Source: Burkholderia sp. (GTDB lineage Bacteria > Pseudomonadota > Gammaproteobacteria > Burkholderiales > Burkholderiaceae). From it: a stretch of DNA of 64,000 nucleotides. Position 1 is the first letter of the stretch; each line of letters starts with the position of its first letter. The notes beneath the pieces are model-generated. The model saw only the letters and a list, made by a program, of their open reading frames with translations. It was not told the origin of the DNA and ran no database searches. Made by a program: the position numbers and the translations under genes. Of the stretch, positions 1 through 10,419 are shown in pieces. The stretch spans positions 111,343 to 175,342 of the forward strand of contig JAIRVP010000067.1 of assembly GCA_031253835.1 (NCBI GenBank), in the 5' to 3' direction.

Positions 1-145
1 CCGCGGGGTGTGGCGCGGTCAATGCATGCCGGTTGATTTCCACTTTAGACGGTTTCGCGCGGGAGGCAAAATTTCCCGCGTGCGTCGTTCCGACGCGCCA
101 TTTATCAGATCAGCGCGGCATCAGGCACCGTTTCGGAAACGGGCG

Positions 146-337
146 TCAGTGCGGATCGGTCGGCCAGATGTTGAGCGCGATCGCGGCGGTCGTGACGCCC
201 ACCGCAATCGCGGCCGCCCCGTATCGCACCGCATCGGTCAGATCGAACAGCAATCCGTGGATCGCCACGGCAATGCCGCCCAGCATGATGAACGTGGCGA
301 TGGCCGCCAGCACGACTCTCAGTTCCGTCCGAACCAT
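146..337 (-). CDS. small two-helix inner-membrane protein, unknown function
   Basis: This encodes 63 residues made almost entirely of two hydrophobic segments (about residues 8-29 and 36-58) with a short polar N-terminus and an acidic/His C-terminal tail. The start chosen is the ATG at 337 because GGGAGA lies six bases upstream; a longer open frame to 532 has no good ribosome site and an arginine-rich composition unlike the rest. I recognise no family. It stands alone, divergent from the sigma-54 regulator at 607. The function is unknown; a membrane location is inferred from hydrophobicity. Confidence 0.55.
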   Translation of the reverse strand: MVRTELRVVLAAIATFIMLGGIAVAIHGLLFDLTDAVRYGAAAIAVGVTTAAIALNIWPTDPH

Positions 338-606
338 GATGCGTCTCCCGAACGGATGCATGTCGCGTCGCATGCATGTTGCGATGCGGAACACGGCGCG
401 TGCGTGCTCCATTTCCATCATTGCAGGCGGGCGCTTAAAAGCAAGGGGATTTTGTTCGCGGTCGCACAGCGCACGTGGCGCTTGTATGATGATGCGTACC
501 CGGACGGTCGGCTGTCGCGCCGGATGGTGCACCGCGAGCGGCGAGACACGCCGCCGCCGGTTCCGATTCGGTCGGCCCGGGTTGCCCCGGGAACAGGAGA
601 CAAGTC

Positions 607-2520
<1,914 letters not shown>

Positions 2521-2602
2521 CGCCCGCGGCCGGCGGACGCTGCCCGCCGGCCGGTTCGGGTATGCTTGGCGCGTTGCCGCCGACCCGCCGCCCGCTTCAT
2601 TC

Positions 2603-2905
2603 ATGACCGATCCCGACCACCCGCCCCTCGTGCGCATCGAGCCGCTCGGCACGACCTTCGACGCCCCCGATTCGCTGACGGTACTCGAGGCCGCCGCGTT
2701 CGCGCACGTGTCGCTGCCGCGCTCGTGCCGCAACGGCACGTGCCGAAGCTGCCTTTGCCGGATCGTCAGCGGCAGCGTACGCTACACAATCGAATGGCCG
2801 GGCCTGAGCCGCGACGAAAAGGCCGACGGCTATACGCTGCCGTGCGTGGCCGTCGCGACGTCGGACCTCGTGCTCGACGTGCCCGACGCGGTCATGCTCG
2901 ACTAG
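2603..2905 (+). CDS. 2Fe-2S ferredoxin, plant type
   Basis: A 100-residue electron carrier. Cysteines C42, C47 and C50 form the CX4CX2C part of the plant-type cluster-binding motif, and C81 is in place as the fourth ligand; C52 is an extra cysteine next to the loop. Length and the beta-grasp pattern fit a free-standing ferredoxin, without the reductase domain of phenol or benzoate oxygenase reductases. The ATG at 2603 begins a frame matching the family N-terminus; the open frame before it overlaps the regulator. It lies just after the AcoR-like activator and may be co-transcribed. The redox partner is not identifiable here. Confidence 0.88.
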   Translation: MTDPDHPPLVRIEPLGTTFDAPDSLTVLEAAAFAHVSLPRSCRNGTCRSCLCRIVSGSVRYTIEWPGLSRDEKADGYTLPCVAVATSDLVLDVPDAVMLD

Positions 2906-2963
2906 ACGCGGCGTGCGGTCGCGCGCGCCGTCCTGCCACGCCCGATCCTGCATGGAGAACGTG

Positions 2964-3458
2964 ATGACCCAGCAAACCGATCGCATCGAGAAACAAGCCC
3001 GGCTCGCGGCATCGCCCGACCGCGTCTGGGAAGCCGTCAGCAATTCCGGCGAATTCGGCCACTGGTTCGGCGTCACGTTCGACGGGCCGTTCGCGGCCGA
3101 CCAGCCGCTGTTCGGCCGCATCACGCCGACGCGCGTCGACGACGACGTCGCCAAGGCGCAGGAGCCGTATGCCGGCACTGTGTTCGAAATCGTCGTCGAT
3201 CGCATCGAACCGAAGCAACTGTTCTCGTTTCGCTGGCATCCGTTCGCGATCGACCCGAATTACGATTACACGTCGGAACCGATGACGCTCGTCACGTTCA
3301 CGCTCGCCGCGCAGGCCAGCGGCACGCTGCTGACGGTCACCGAAACGGGGTTCGACCAGTTGATCGAAGCGCGCCGCGCGAAGGCACGCGAGATGAACGA
3401 CCACGGCTGGGCCGCGCAGATGATGCTGATCACGAAATATCTGGCGAAGCACGCGTAG
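2964..3458 (+). CDS. SRPBCC (START-like, AHSA1-type) domain protein
   Basis: 164 residues with the pattern of the Activator of Hsp90 ATPase homolog 1-like SRPBCC fold: an N-terminal strand followed by SPDRVWEAV..FGHWFG, a central strand-rich region and a C-terminal helix. The fold forms a hydrophobic pocket for small ligands; the ligand is unknown. The ATG at 2964 was preferred over the ATG at 2952 because GGAGAA precedes it at normal spacing. No ArsR-type regulator is adjacent, although such pairs are common for this family. Cytoplasmic. Confidence 0.82.
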   Translation: MTQQTDRIEKQARLAASPDRVWEAVSNSGEFGHWFGVTFDGPFAADQPLFGRITPTRVDDDVAKAQEPYAGTVFEIVVDRIEPKQLFSFRWHPFAIDPNYDYTSEPMTLVTFTLAAQASGTLLTVTETGFDQLIEARRAKAREMNDHGWAAQMMLITKYLAKHA

Positions 3459-3550
3459 CGCGCCGCTTCGTCGCACGCCGCTGCCGTCCCGCGAATCGAC
3501 GTGCGTGTCATAATCCGCCCCATCTTCGCCCACACGCCGCCGCGCATCGC

Positions 3551-3928
3551 ATGCTGAGTCGTCGCCTCCGGAAGATCGGCAGTCTGATCGGGATGCTCGC
3601 CATCCTGATGACGGCGCTCGCGCCGACGATCTCGCAGGCGCTCACCACGCAAGGGCGCGTCGACGCGCTGCTGGCCGGCTACTGCACGGCCGCGCCGGCC
3701 GCCGGCGACCGCTCCGCCGATGCGTCGACGAAGCGCCTGCAAGCGCATCTCCAGGCATGCGGCTATTGCAGCCTGCTTGCCCACACGCCCGCACTGCCCG
3801 CGCCCGAACTGACGTTCGCGGCCAACGTGCGCGTGATCCAGCACCGCGCGGCCACCCGCTTCGAAAGCCTGCGCCGCGCGCTGCCGCTCACTTCCGCGCA
3901 GCCGCGCGCCCCGCCGTTCGCGTCCTGA
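3551..3928 (+). CDS. DUF2946 family exported protein
   Basis: 125 residues with an N-terminal hydrophobic segment (about 9-30) acting as signal peptide or anchor, followed by Cys-containing sequence: C45 and a CGYC pair at C70/C73. This pattern, its size and the genes that follow (CopC and a PCu(A)C copper chaperone) fit DUF2946, which is often encoded with copper-handling proteins. A role in periplasmic copper or cytochrome oxidase assembly is inferred from the neighbours only. Confidence 0.75.
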   Translation: MLSRRLRKIGSLIGMLAILMTALAPTISQALTTQGRVDALLAGYCTAAPAAGDRSADASTKRLQAHLQACGYCSLLAHTPALPAPELTFAANVRVIQHRAATRFESLRRALPLTSAQPRAPPFAS

Positions 3929-4024
3929 TCCGTTGTCGTCACGCGTGATGCCGTAGCGCATCGCGTCGTCCGCGCACGCCGCTCGCGTGCGTGACATGTC
4001 ACGTTTCGAAGGACGCTCACCGTC

Positions 4025-4390
4025 ATGAACACCGCCACCTTCTTGCGCGGCGCACTCGCCGCGCTCGGCTTCGTCGTCATCCAGGCTGCCCACGCGCATG
4101 CCATGCCGAAGACGCAGGACCCGGCCGCCGACGCCACGCTGTCGGCCGCGCCGCACGCAGTCACGATCCATTTCAGCGAAGCGCTCGAACCGGCCTTCAG
4201 CTCGATCGCCGTCACCGACAGCCACGGGCAGTCGGTCGCCGACGGGAAATCGGCCGTCGACGCCGGCAACCGGAAACGGATGCACGTCGCACTGGCCAGC
4301 CTGACGGCCGGCACGTACACGGTCGCGTGGGTCGCGGTGGCCAGCGACGGCCATCGCACGCAAGGCCGTTACACGTTCACGCTGAAGTAA
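4025..4390 (+). CDS. copC: periplasmic copper-binding protein CopC
   Basis: 121 residues. A signal peptide (about 1-24) ending in AHA would expose a mature N-terminal His, which is the copper(II) ligand in CopC proteins; the other brace residues are present as Asp and His in the C-terminal SDGHRTQG stretch, followed by the typical RYTFTL strand. The central HFSEALEPAFSSIAV segment is the usual CopC beta-sandwich core. No copD membrane partner follows; instead the next gene is a PCu(A)C chaperone 43 bases downstream, suggesting a copper delivery rather than a copper import cluster. Confidence 0.88.
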   Translation: MNTATFLRGALAALGFVVIQAAHAHAMPKTQDPAADATLSAAPHAVTIHFSEALEPAFSSIAVTDSHGQSVADGKSAVDAGNRKRMHVALASLTAGTYTVAWVAVASDGHRTQGRYTFTLK

Positions 4391-4433
4391 TGCCCGCGCT
4401 GCCCCCTGCATCCACCCATCAGGAGAACCAACG

Positions 4434-4880
4434 ATGAAACGCTCGATTCCGCCTGCCCTGCTCTTTGCACTGCTCGCGCTGCAAGCGCCTGCCACGTTCG
4501 CCGCACCGGCCGTGCAGGCCGATGCGTGCTGGATCCGCGCGATGCCGGCGACGGTGCCGTCATCCGGCTACTTCACGCTGAAGAACGACGGCGACACGCC
4601 CGCCACGCTGACGGGCATCGACAGCCCCGCGTACGGGATGGCGATGGTGCATGAAACGCAGACGAACGGCAGCACCGCGAAGATGGTTCATGTCGACTCG
4701 GTCGTCGTCCCCGCGCACGGCTCGCTGACCTTCAAACCGAAGCGCTATCACGTGATGCTCGAGGAGCCGCGCCAGGCCGTCGCGCCCGGCGCGAAGGTGC
4801 CGTTCCGGCTGCACTTCGCGGACGGCTCGACGGTGTCCGTGACCTGCGACGCGAAGCCGCCGGCCTACGCCGGCCAGTAA
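4434..4880 (+). CDS. periplasmic copper(I) chaperone PCu(A)C
   Basis: 148 residues with a signal peptide cleaved near residue 23. The copper(I) motif H(M)X10MX21HXM is exact: H73, M84, H106 and M108. Family members deliver copper to the CuA/CuB sites of cytochrome c oxidase in the periplasm, with or without a Sco protein. The gene sits between copC and a small membrane protein, all on the plus strand with short gaps, so the four genes from 3551 to 5086 probably form one transcript. CAGGAG-like bases lie just upstream of the ATG. Confidence 0.92.
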   Translation: MKRSIPPALLFALLALQAPATFAAPAVQADACWIRAMPATVPSSGYFTLKNDGDTPATLTGIDSPAYGMAMVHETQTNGSTAKMVHVDSVVVPAHGSLTFKPKRYHVMLEEPRQAVAPGAKVPFRLHFADGSTVSVTCDAKPPAYAGQ

Positions 4881-4912
4881 CGCGCCCCGTATCCCGATCG
4901 AAGGAGACGCAC

Positions 4913-5086
4913 ATGAAAGACCGTCTGCCGCTGGCCGACCTGATCGTCCGCTACCGGACGCCGCTGAATCTCGCCGTGCTGATCGTTTGCGGATTGTGGG
5001 CCGCGTGGATCGCGTGGATGACGCGGCCCGCCGCGATCGACACGCCGCCGTCGATCCCCGCGTACTGCATGCGCGACGCGCGCTGA
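4913..5086 (+). CDS. 57-residue single-pass membrane protein in the copper cluster
   Basis: A short frame with an excellent ribosome site (AAGGAG eight bases before the ATG) immediately after the PCu(A)C gene. It encodes 57 residues: a charged N-terminus, one hydrophobic helix (about 18-37, LNLAVLIVCGLWAAWIAW) and a periplasmic or cytoplasmic tail containing one Cys. I recognise no family. Position and ribosome site support expression with the copper genes; a role in copper delivery or complex assembly is inferred from context. Confidence 0.6.
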   Translation: MKDRLPLADLIVRYRTPLNLAVLIVCGLWAAWIAWMTRPAAIDTPPSIPAYCMRDAR

Positions 5087-5184
5087 CGCGCGTCGCCTGC
5101 ACGGTTCCGGCGGCGGGCCGCGCCTTTATTGGCGTGGCATCATCGATTCATCCCGACCGCCGGAACCGCCTCTCGGAGCGACGC

Positions 5185-5814
5185 ATGTCCATTCAGACCT
5201 GGATGCTGTTTGCCGCAGCCTATCTCGCCACGACGCTGTCGCCGGGGCCGAACGTGCTGCTCGTGATCCGCAACACGGTGCGCTACGGCACGCACGGCAC
5301 CGCCGCGACGATCGCGGGCAACCTCGTCGCACAGGGCGTGGTCGTGTTGCTCGTCGCGCTCGGCGTCGGTGCGGTGCTGGCCGCGATGCCGCCGCTGTTC
5401 ATTGCGATGAAGGTCGTCGGCGCCGCATACCTGATGGTGCTGGGCGTCCGGCAACTGCGCGGCGACCGCAAGGCCGCGGCGTCGACCGGCGCTGCGGAAA
5501 TCGCCGTGCCCGACCGCAGGAAGCTGTTCCGCGAAGCGCTGTTCGTATCGGGCAGCAATCCGAAGACGATGATCTTCCTGTCGGCGTTCATGCCGCAGTT
5601 CATCGTGCACGACCGCCCGCTCGCGCTGCAGTTCGTCGTGATGTACGCGACGATCGCCTGCACCGTCGCGGTCGTCCACAGCGTCTATTCGGCCGGCGTG
5701 CGCCGCTTCCATCGCGGCTTCGGGACGAGCCGCGCGGTGCGCGCGCTCAAGCGCGCCAGCGGGCTGCTGTTCGTCGGGCTCGGGATCAGGCTGCTGACCG
5801 CGCGGCAGGCGTAA
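5185..5814 (+). CDS. LysE/RhtB-family amino-acid exporter
   Basis: 209 residues with about six hydrophobic helices. The N-terminal signature TTLSPGPNVLLVIRN and the later SGSNPKTMIFLSAFMPQF are characteristic of the LysE/RhtB family, which exports amino acids such as homoserine, threonine, leucine or lysine across the inner membrane. The ATG at 5185 was chosen because the helix-1 sequence begins directly after it and TCGGAG lies upstream. It converges with the LRR-kinase gene, whose stop lies 13 bases beyond. Substrate cannot be told from sequence. Confidence 0.88.
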   Translation: MSIQTWMLFAAAYLATTLSPGPNVLLVIRNTVRYGTHGTAATIAGNLVAQGVVVLLVALGVGAVLAAMPPLFIAMKVVGAAYLMVLGVRQLRGDRKAAASTGAAEIAVPDRRKLFREALFVSGSNPKTMIFLSAFMPQFIVHDRPLALQFVVMYATIACTVAVVHSVYSAGVRRFHRGFGTSRAVRALKRASGLLFVGLGIRLLTARQA

Positions 5815-5827
5815 GCCGGCGATCGCG

Positions 5828-7141
5828 TCAGCGCAGGTGCGCGGCCAGCGCGGTCGTGATCGCATCGAACGACGGACGCGCGTCGACGTCCTCGTCCAGG
5901 CAAGCCGCCGCCAGCGCATCGAGCGCCGCCGTGCGCGGCTCGCATCGCTCGAGCAACTCGCCGAGCAGATAGCCGAACGCGCGCACTTCGAGCTTTTCGA
6001 ACCGGGCGCCACGCAGGCGATCGTTCACGTCGTAGAGCGACGCCGCGCCGAAATCCCCGAGCAACGCGCCGCCTTTCCCGTCGTGCAGGATATTGTGCGC
6101 ATACAGGTCGCCATGCATGATGCCGCGCGCATGCAGGTGGCCCGCGACCGACGCGATGCCGTGCGCGATCCGCACCGCTTCCGCCGGCGCGAATGTCGCG
6201 TCGGCCGCATACACGTCGCGCGTGCAGGACGCGAAACTCGGCGGCCCGGCGAGATTCGTGAGCGCGGGATCGACCAGTTCCATCACGAGCCCGTGCGTGC
6301 CGTCCGGATGCCCGCGGACCTTGCCGATCACCGGGATCAGGTCCGGGTGGCGGCCGGCGTGCAGGCACGCGGCCATTTCGCAATCGGGCAGGCCGTCGCT
6401 CGTCACCGCGCCCTTGAACAGCTTGACGGCAACGGCTCGTGACGGCTGCCCATCCGCGTGCCACTGCGCGCGGTAAATGACGCCCGACGCGCCCTCGCCC
6501 AGCTTCTGTTCACACGAAAGCGACGCCCAGTCGATCTCCGCGACGTCCGGCCCCGCAGAAGCGGCCGCCTCCGGCGCCGCGCCGAACGGATTGCCGGCCG
6601 CGGCGAGCCACGCGAGACGCGGCAGGCGCAACAGCCAGTCGGGCAACGCATCCAGCCGGTTCGCCGACAGGCGCACCAGTTCGAGCGCGCGGCATGCGGC
6701 CATTTCGGCCGGCAGCGCGCGCAGCTGATTGCCCGCGAGCATGAGCTTCTGCAATCGCGAACAGTCGCCGATATCGGCAGGCAGCGCGTCGACCGCGTTG
6801 TCGGTGAGAATCAGCCAGCGCAGTGCGCGCGGCAGCGAACCGCGCGGCACCGTGCGAATCCGGTTCGCCTTGAAGCCGATCATGTCGAGTTGCCCGCACG
6901 CGCCGAGCACGTCGGGGAACGCGGTGAAGCGGTTGCCGGACGCAAACAGGATGCGCAGGCGGTGCAGCCGCGGCAGGTCGTCCGGCAGCGCGGACAGCGC
7001 ATTGCCGGTCAGGTCGAGCACTTCGAGCGTGTCGGCAAGATCGAAGATCTCGCGCGGAAATTCGGTCAACCCGCATGCGAGCGTGAGTTGCCGTGCGCCC
7101 GACAGTTGTCCGGCCTGCAGTTGTTCGAGGGTATGGGTCAC
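5828..7141 (-). CDS. leucine-rich-repeat protein fused to a protein kinase domain
   Basis: 437 residues. Residues 36-186 hold about seven leucine-rich repeats of the L..L.L..N.L..LP type. Residues 205-437 form a protein-kinase fold: glycine-rich loop GEGASG (215-220), VAVK lysine K240, a helix-C glutamate E255, catalytic loop HGDLYAHN (343-350) keeping D345 and N350, and DFG at 363-365. The usual HRD arginine is glycine, and the usual catalytic-loop lysine is absent, so regulation by activation-loop phosphorylation is unlikely. No signal peptide or membrane helix, so cytoplasmic. Related LRR-kinases of Burkholderiales have no settled role. Substrate unknown. Confidence 0.85.
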   Translation of the reverse strand: MTHTLEQLQAGQLSGARQLTLACGLTEFPREIFDLADTLEVLDLTGNALSALPDDLPRLHRLRILFASGNRFTAFPDVLGACGQLDMIGFKANRIRTVPRGSLPRALRWLILTDNAVDALPADIGDCSRLQKLMLAGNQLRALPAEMAACRALELVRLSANRLDALPDWLLRLPRLAWLAAAGNPFGAAPEAAASAGPDVAEIDWASLSCEQKLGEGASGVIYRAQWHADGQPSRAVAVKLFKGAVTSDGLPDCEMAACLHAGRHPDLIPVIGKVRGHPDGTHGLVMELVDPALTNLAGPPSFASCTRDVYAADATFAPAEAVRIAHGIASVAGHLHARGIMHGDLYAHNILHDGKGGALLGDFGAASLYDVNDRLRGARFEKLEVRAFGYLLGELLERCEPRTAALDALAAACLDEDVDARPSFDAITTALAAHLR

Positions 7142-7238
7142 GGGAGAAAACAGGTTGCAGTTGCGATGATCGTCAGACCGATCCGACGAATTCTACCGGG
7201 ATCGCTTTCGTGCAAAACCACAACCTTGTCACGGCCCC

Positions 7239-7267
7239 TTCACAAACGCGCGATGTGACGTTAGAAT
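7239..7267 (+). promoter_or_regulatory. sigma70-type promoter of tRNA-Leu
   Basis: A -35 element TTCACA (7239-7244) and a -10 element TAGAAT (7262-7267) are separated by exactly 17 bases and end 15 bases before the mature tRNA 5' end, which is the usual arrangement for a stable-RNA promoter. Confidence 0.7.
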
Positions 7268-7282
7268 TGCGCCCCTTGCAGT

Positions 7283-7367
7283 GCCGACGTGGTGAAATTG
7301 GTAGACACGCTATCTTGAGGGGGTAGTGGCGAAAGCTGTGCGAGTTCGAGTCTCGCCGTCGGCACCA
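7283..7367 (+). tRNA. tRNA-Leu (anticodon GAG)
   Basis: An 85-base cloverleaf: acceptor arm GCCGACG pairs with CGTCGGC, the discriminator A and encoded CCA end the gene, and the anticodon stem CTATC/GGTAG encloses loop TTGAGGG with anticodon GAG at 7317-7319. A long variable arm and GTTCGAGTC T-loop are present, as expected for a type II leucine tRNA. No integrase or attachment duplication lies next to it. Confidence 0.95.
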
Positions 7368-7588
7368 GGTTAATGCGATGCGCTGCTTGCCAGCGCGGCA
7401 GCCCATCGGGCATCAACCGGCGAATCGCATCGCCGACAATCAGGTCGCCACGCCGTCCACGATATCGCCCGCCGATGTCGACCTCCGGACCACCTCGCCG
7501 CGACCGCACACTCCCAGGCACCACGACGACAACGACCTGCTCACGCACGTCATCGCATCGCCTTGCGTCACGTTCACCCTCCGCCGCA

Positions 7589-8299
7589 TCACGTCCCGCT
7601 CCTGAGCGGATGCAAGTGCGCGTCGAAGTTGTCGAGACTCGGGAACACCAGCGGCTGCTCCGCCGCCAGCGACGGCAACCGGTTTCGCCAAGCATCCAGG
7701 TAGCCGGCCCGGACTTCGTTCGACACATACGGCACATGCCACGCGACAAACGGTTCGAGCACGTCGAGACCGGTGTAGCCAAGCGTCCCCTGCAACAGGT
7801 GCCGCAGCATGCCTTGCAGCGAACCATGCACGCCGTCGTTGCCGAACATGTGCGCCTGCCCGCCCAGCGTCAGACTCACGATCGCGCGCTTGCCCTTGAG
7901 GCCGCCGCGATCGTAGAAGCGCATGCCGCCGTAGACGGCGCCGGACACGAGCACGCGGTCGATCCACCCTTTCAGGATCGCGGGCGTCGAGAACCAGAAC
8001 AACGGGAAATTCAACACGAGCAGGTCGCATCGCATCAGCTTGTCGAGTTCTTCCCGGATATCTGCGCTGATGGTGCCGTTCGTCACGCCATGACGCTGCT
8101 CCAGCGCATAGACGCAGTAGTCGTCATTGGCACGCGCGCCGAAGTCGTTCGCCGATGCGACCGGGTTGAAACCCATTGCGTAGAGATCCGACACCTCGAC
8201 TTCATGCCCTTCCGCGCGCAGGACCTCCTCGGCGGTCGTTTTCAAAGCAGTGCAGAACGATTGGGGCTCGGGATGAGCGTGAACGATCAGGACTTTCAT
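7589..8299 (-). CDS. NAD(P)H dehydrogenase (quinone)/flavodoxin-fold oxidoreductase
   Basis: 236 residues with the flavodoxin-like fold of the NQO1/MdaB/KefF family: N-terminal MKVLIVHAHPEPQSF phosphate-binding strand-loop, the LVLNFPLFWFSTPAILKGWIDRV segment forming the FMN/FAD side, and the Y-G-G loop near residue 125. Such enzymes reduce quinones or other electrophiles by two electrons using NAD(P)H and are cytoplasmic. It is divergent from a GlxA-type regulator at 8434; the shared 134-base gap suggests that regulator controls it. Confidence 0.87.
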   Translation of the reverse strand: MKVLIVHAHPEPQSFCTALKTTAEEVLRAEGHEVEVSDLYAMGFNPVASANDFGARANDDYCVYALEQRHGVTNGTISADIREELDKLMRCDLLVLNFPLFWFSTPAILKGWIDRVLVSGAVYGGMRFYDRGGLKGKRAIVSLTLGGQAHMFGNDGVHGSLQGMLRHLLQGTLGYTGLDVLEPFVAWHVPYVSNEVRAGYLDAWRNRLPSLAAEQPLVFPSLDNFDAHLHPLRSGT

Positions 8300-8433
8300 G
8301 GCAATGGCTCTCGATTGAACGAATGGATCGTGATCCGGCCAGCTCGGCGCGCGATCACCCGGTAGCGAAAGTGTCGCCGGTCGCCGGGTTGCTGTACATT
8401 GTCTAAATTGACTAATTTTGTGCCGAAACCGCC

Positions 8434-9417
8434 ATGCACCGCGCCGCCATCCTTGCCTATGACGATTGCTACGCCTTCAGCCTGGGCGGGTTCGCCGACA
8501 TCCTCCAGGTCGCGAATTCGCACCTGAAGAAGCAGCATGGGGAAACCGGCACGCGCTACGAATGGCATTTCGTGTCGCAGTCGGGCGGCCCGATCCGCAC
8601 CAGCAACGGTCTCGAGGTGAGCACGCAACCGATCCGGCCGCGGCAGCGGTTCGACCTGGTGTTCATCCCGAGCGCGCACTATGCCGGGCACAAGGCGTTC
8701 GACAGGCTGCTGGCGAGCCAGTCGGGCGCGTGCGACTGGCTGATCGCGCAGTGGAATGCCGGCGCGTGCGTCGCGGCCAATTGCACGGGCACGTTTCTGC
8801 TCGCGCAAACCGGGCTGCTGGACGGACGCGCGGCGACGACGACGTGGTGGCTCGCCGATCAGTTTCGCGCGCGGTTTCCGCGCGTGAACCTTCAGGTCGA
8901 GCCTGTCCTCACCGAAGTCGATCGCCTGATCTGTGCCGGTGCGTCGGCGTCGTATCTGTTGCAGACGATTCACATCGTCGAGCGCCTCTCCGGCCCGACG
9001 ATCGCGTCGCTTTGCGCGAAGACCATGCTCATCGACGTCAGCCAGACGCGCCAGACGCCCTACCTGCCGCTGCTCGCCGACAAGGCCCACGGCGATTCAC
9101 TGGTTCATCGCGCGCAGCACTGGCTGCAGAAGAACATGACGAAGGAGGTACGGATGACGGCGCTCGCGAACGAACTCGACGTCAGCGAGCGCACGCTGAT
9201 CCGCCGCTTTCAGGCCGCGCTGGACCAGACACCGCTGCGCTATCTGCAAAGCCTGCGGATCGAGGCCGCCCGCGGGCTGTTCGAGGCCGCCGACCTCACG
9301 ATCGAGGAAGTGGCCGTCAAGGTCGGCTATAGCGACGTGAGTTCGTTCTGCCGGCTGTTCAAGGAACGCGTGGGGTTGAGCCCGGGCGCGTATCGGGGGC
9401 GCTTTCGTACGTCGTAA
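8434..9417 (+). CDS. GlxA-type transcriptional regulator (DJ-1/PfpI + AraC HTH)
   Basis: 327 residues. The N-terminal two thirds form a DJ-1/PfpI-like glutamine-amidotransferase fold, with a Cys in the VAANCTGTFLLA nucleophile-elbow position; the last 100 residues hold two AraC-type helix-turn-helix motifs (SERTLIRRFQAAL and VAVKVGYSDVSSFCRLFKE). Proteins of this layout sense small metabolites; the ligand is unknown. It is transcribed away from the quinone reductase gene at 7589-8299, its most likely target. Confidence 0.87.
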   Translation: MHRAAILAYDDCYAFSLGGFADILQVANSHLKKQHGETGTRYEWHFVSQSGGPIRTSNGLEVSTQPIRPRQRFDLVFIPSAHYAGHKAFDRLLASQSGACDWLIAQWNAGACVAANCTGTFLLAQTGLLDGRAATTTWWLADQFRARFPRVNLQVEPVLTEVDRLICAGASASYLLQTIHIVERLSGPTIASLCAKTMLIDVSQTRQTPYLPLLADKAHGDSLVHRAQHWLQKNMTKEVRMTALANELDVSERTLIRRFQAALDQTPLRYLQSLRIEAARGLFEAADLTIEEVAVKVGYSDVSSFCRLFKERVGLSPGAYRGRFRTS

Positions 9418-9456
9418 TGTGAGCGACGCGGCCAGCTCCGGATCCGACATCGCACG

Positions 9457-10314
9457 TCACAACAGCGGCAACGCATTCCGGATGTGCTCGGCAAATGCCG
9501 CCGTCAGATGCGACGGCCGCTTCCGGTCGAACTTCAGCGTGATGCCGACAGCCGGCAACGGCGGCAGCCGCGGATCGCCGGTGACGATCGCGAGGTCGGC
9601 CGGCACGGCCGTCTGCGTCATCACCGCGAACGCCTGCCCCGAGCGCACCAGCGCGATCAGCCCCGCGAGGCTGCTGCTCGCATACGCGACGCGGTAATCG
9701 CGGCCGACGCGATCCAGCGCGTCGCAGGCCGCGATGTGATCGAGCGTATCGCGATCGGACAGCGCGAGCGGCAGCGGGTCGAAATGCCCGGGCTCCAGCC
9801 CCGGATAGCCGATCCACACGAGTTGCTCGCGGCGAATGACGTCGTCGGTCGCGCCGTCGTCCGGCAACGAAATCATCGCGAGATCCACCGCACGTTTCTC
9901 CAGCTGCTCGATCAGCCGCGGCGTCGGCCCGCACACGACCTCGACGATCGCCTGCGGATGCTGGCTCGAAAACTGCCGCAGCAGCGACGGCAGCCAGACC
10001 GCCGCGTAATCGTCCGGGCAGCCGAACCGGATCGTGCCCGACAGCCCCGTGCCGCACAGGTCGGCCATCGCCTCGTCGTGCCGCCGCAGGATGCGCTGCG
10101 CGTGCACGAGCAGCCGCTCGCCCGGGTGCGTCAGCACCACGCCGCGGCCGGTGCGCTGGAACAGCGGCTGGTCGACGATCGCCTCGAGCCGCTTCATCTG
10201 CTGGCTGAGCGCCGACTGCGTGCGGCCGACGCGCGCGGCCGCGCGGCTGAGCGCGCGCACCTCGGCGATCACGACGAACGAACGCAGCAGGTCGATTTCA
10301 AGCGAGCGCGCCAA
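9457..10314 (-). CDS. dgdR: LysR-type regulator of 2,2-dialkylglycine decarboxylase
   Basis: A 285-residue LysR regulator with an N-terminal winged HTH (AAARVGRTQSALSQQMKRLE) and a C-terminal effector domain. I start it at the TTG at 10314 because AAAAGGAGCT precedes that codon at good spacing and the product then begins with the LEIDLLRSF strand typical of the family; the ATG at 10341 lies upstream of that ribosome site. It is divergent from dgdA across about 100 bases, the arrangement known for dgdR/dgdA in B. cepacia, where DgdR represses dgdA in the absence of dialkylglycines. Confidence 0.85.
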   Translation of the reverse strand: MARSLEIDLLRSFVVIAEVRALSRAAARVGRTQSALSQQMKRLEAIVDQPLFQRTGRGVVLTHPGERLLVHAQRILRRHDEAMADLCGTGLSGTIRFGCPDDYAAVWLPSLLRQFSSQHPQAIVEVVCGPTPRLIEQLEKRAVDLAMISLPDDGATDDVIRREQLVWIGYPGLEPGHFDPLPLALSDRDTLDHIAACDALDRVGRDYRVAYASSSLAGLIALVRSGQAFAVMTQTAVPADLAIVTGDPRLPPLPAVGITLKFDRKRPSHLTAAFAEHIRNALPLL

Positions 10315-10419
10315 GGTATCAGCTCCTTTTCTACCTTGCATAAGAACTATTCGTTTCCATCAAACCAGACGCGCGCCTAGACTGCAAGCGATCCCTGCCC
10401 TCTTGCCCGGAGACGCCCG

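Noticed and set aside
430..520. Possible sigma54 (-24/-12) promoter TGGCGC...TTGT before the AcoR-like gene
   Set aside because: The -12 element does not match TTGCA/T and spacing is off; only a partial match.
7283..7367. tRNA-Leu as an integration site of a genomic island
   Set aside because: No integrase gene, no duplicated 3' end and no change of composition in the sequence after it.
7093..7406. Short ORFs overlapping the tRNA-Leu
   Set aside because: The tRNA cloverleaf and promoter explain the sequence; the frames have no ribosome sites or family.
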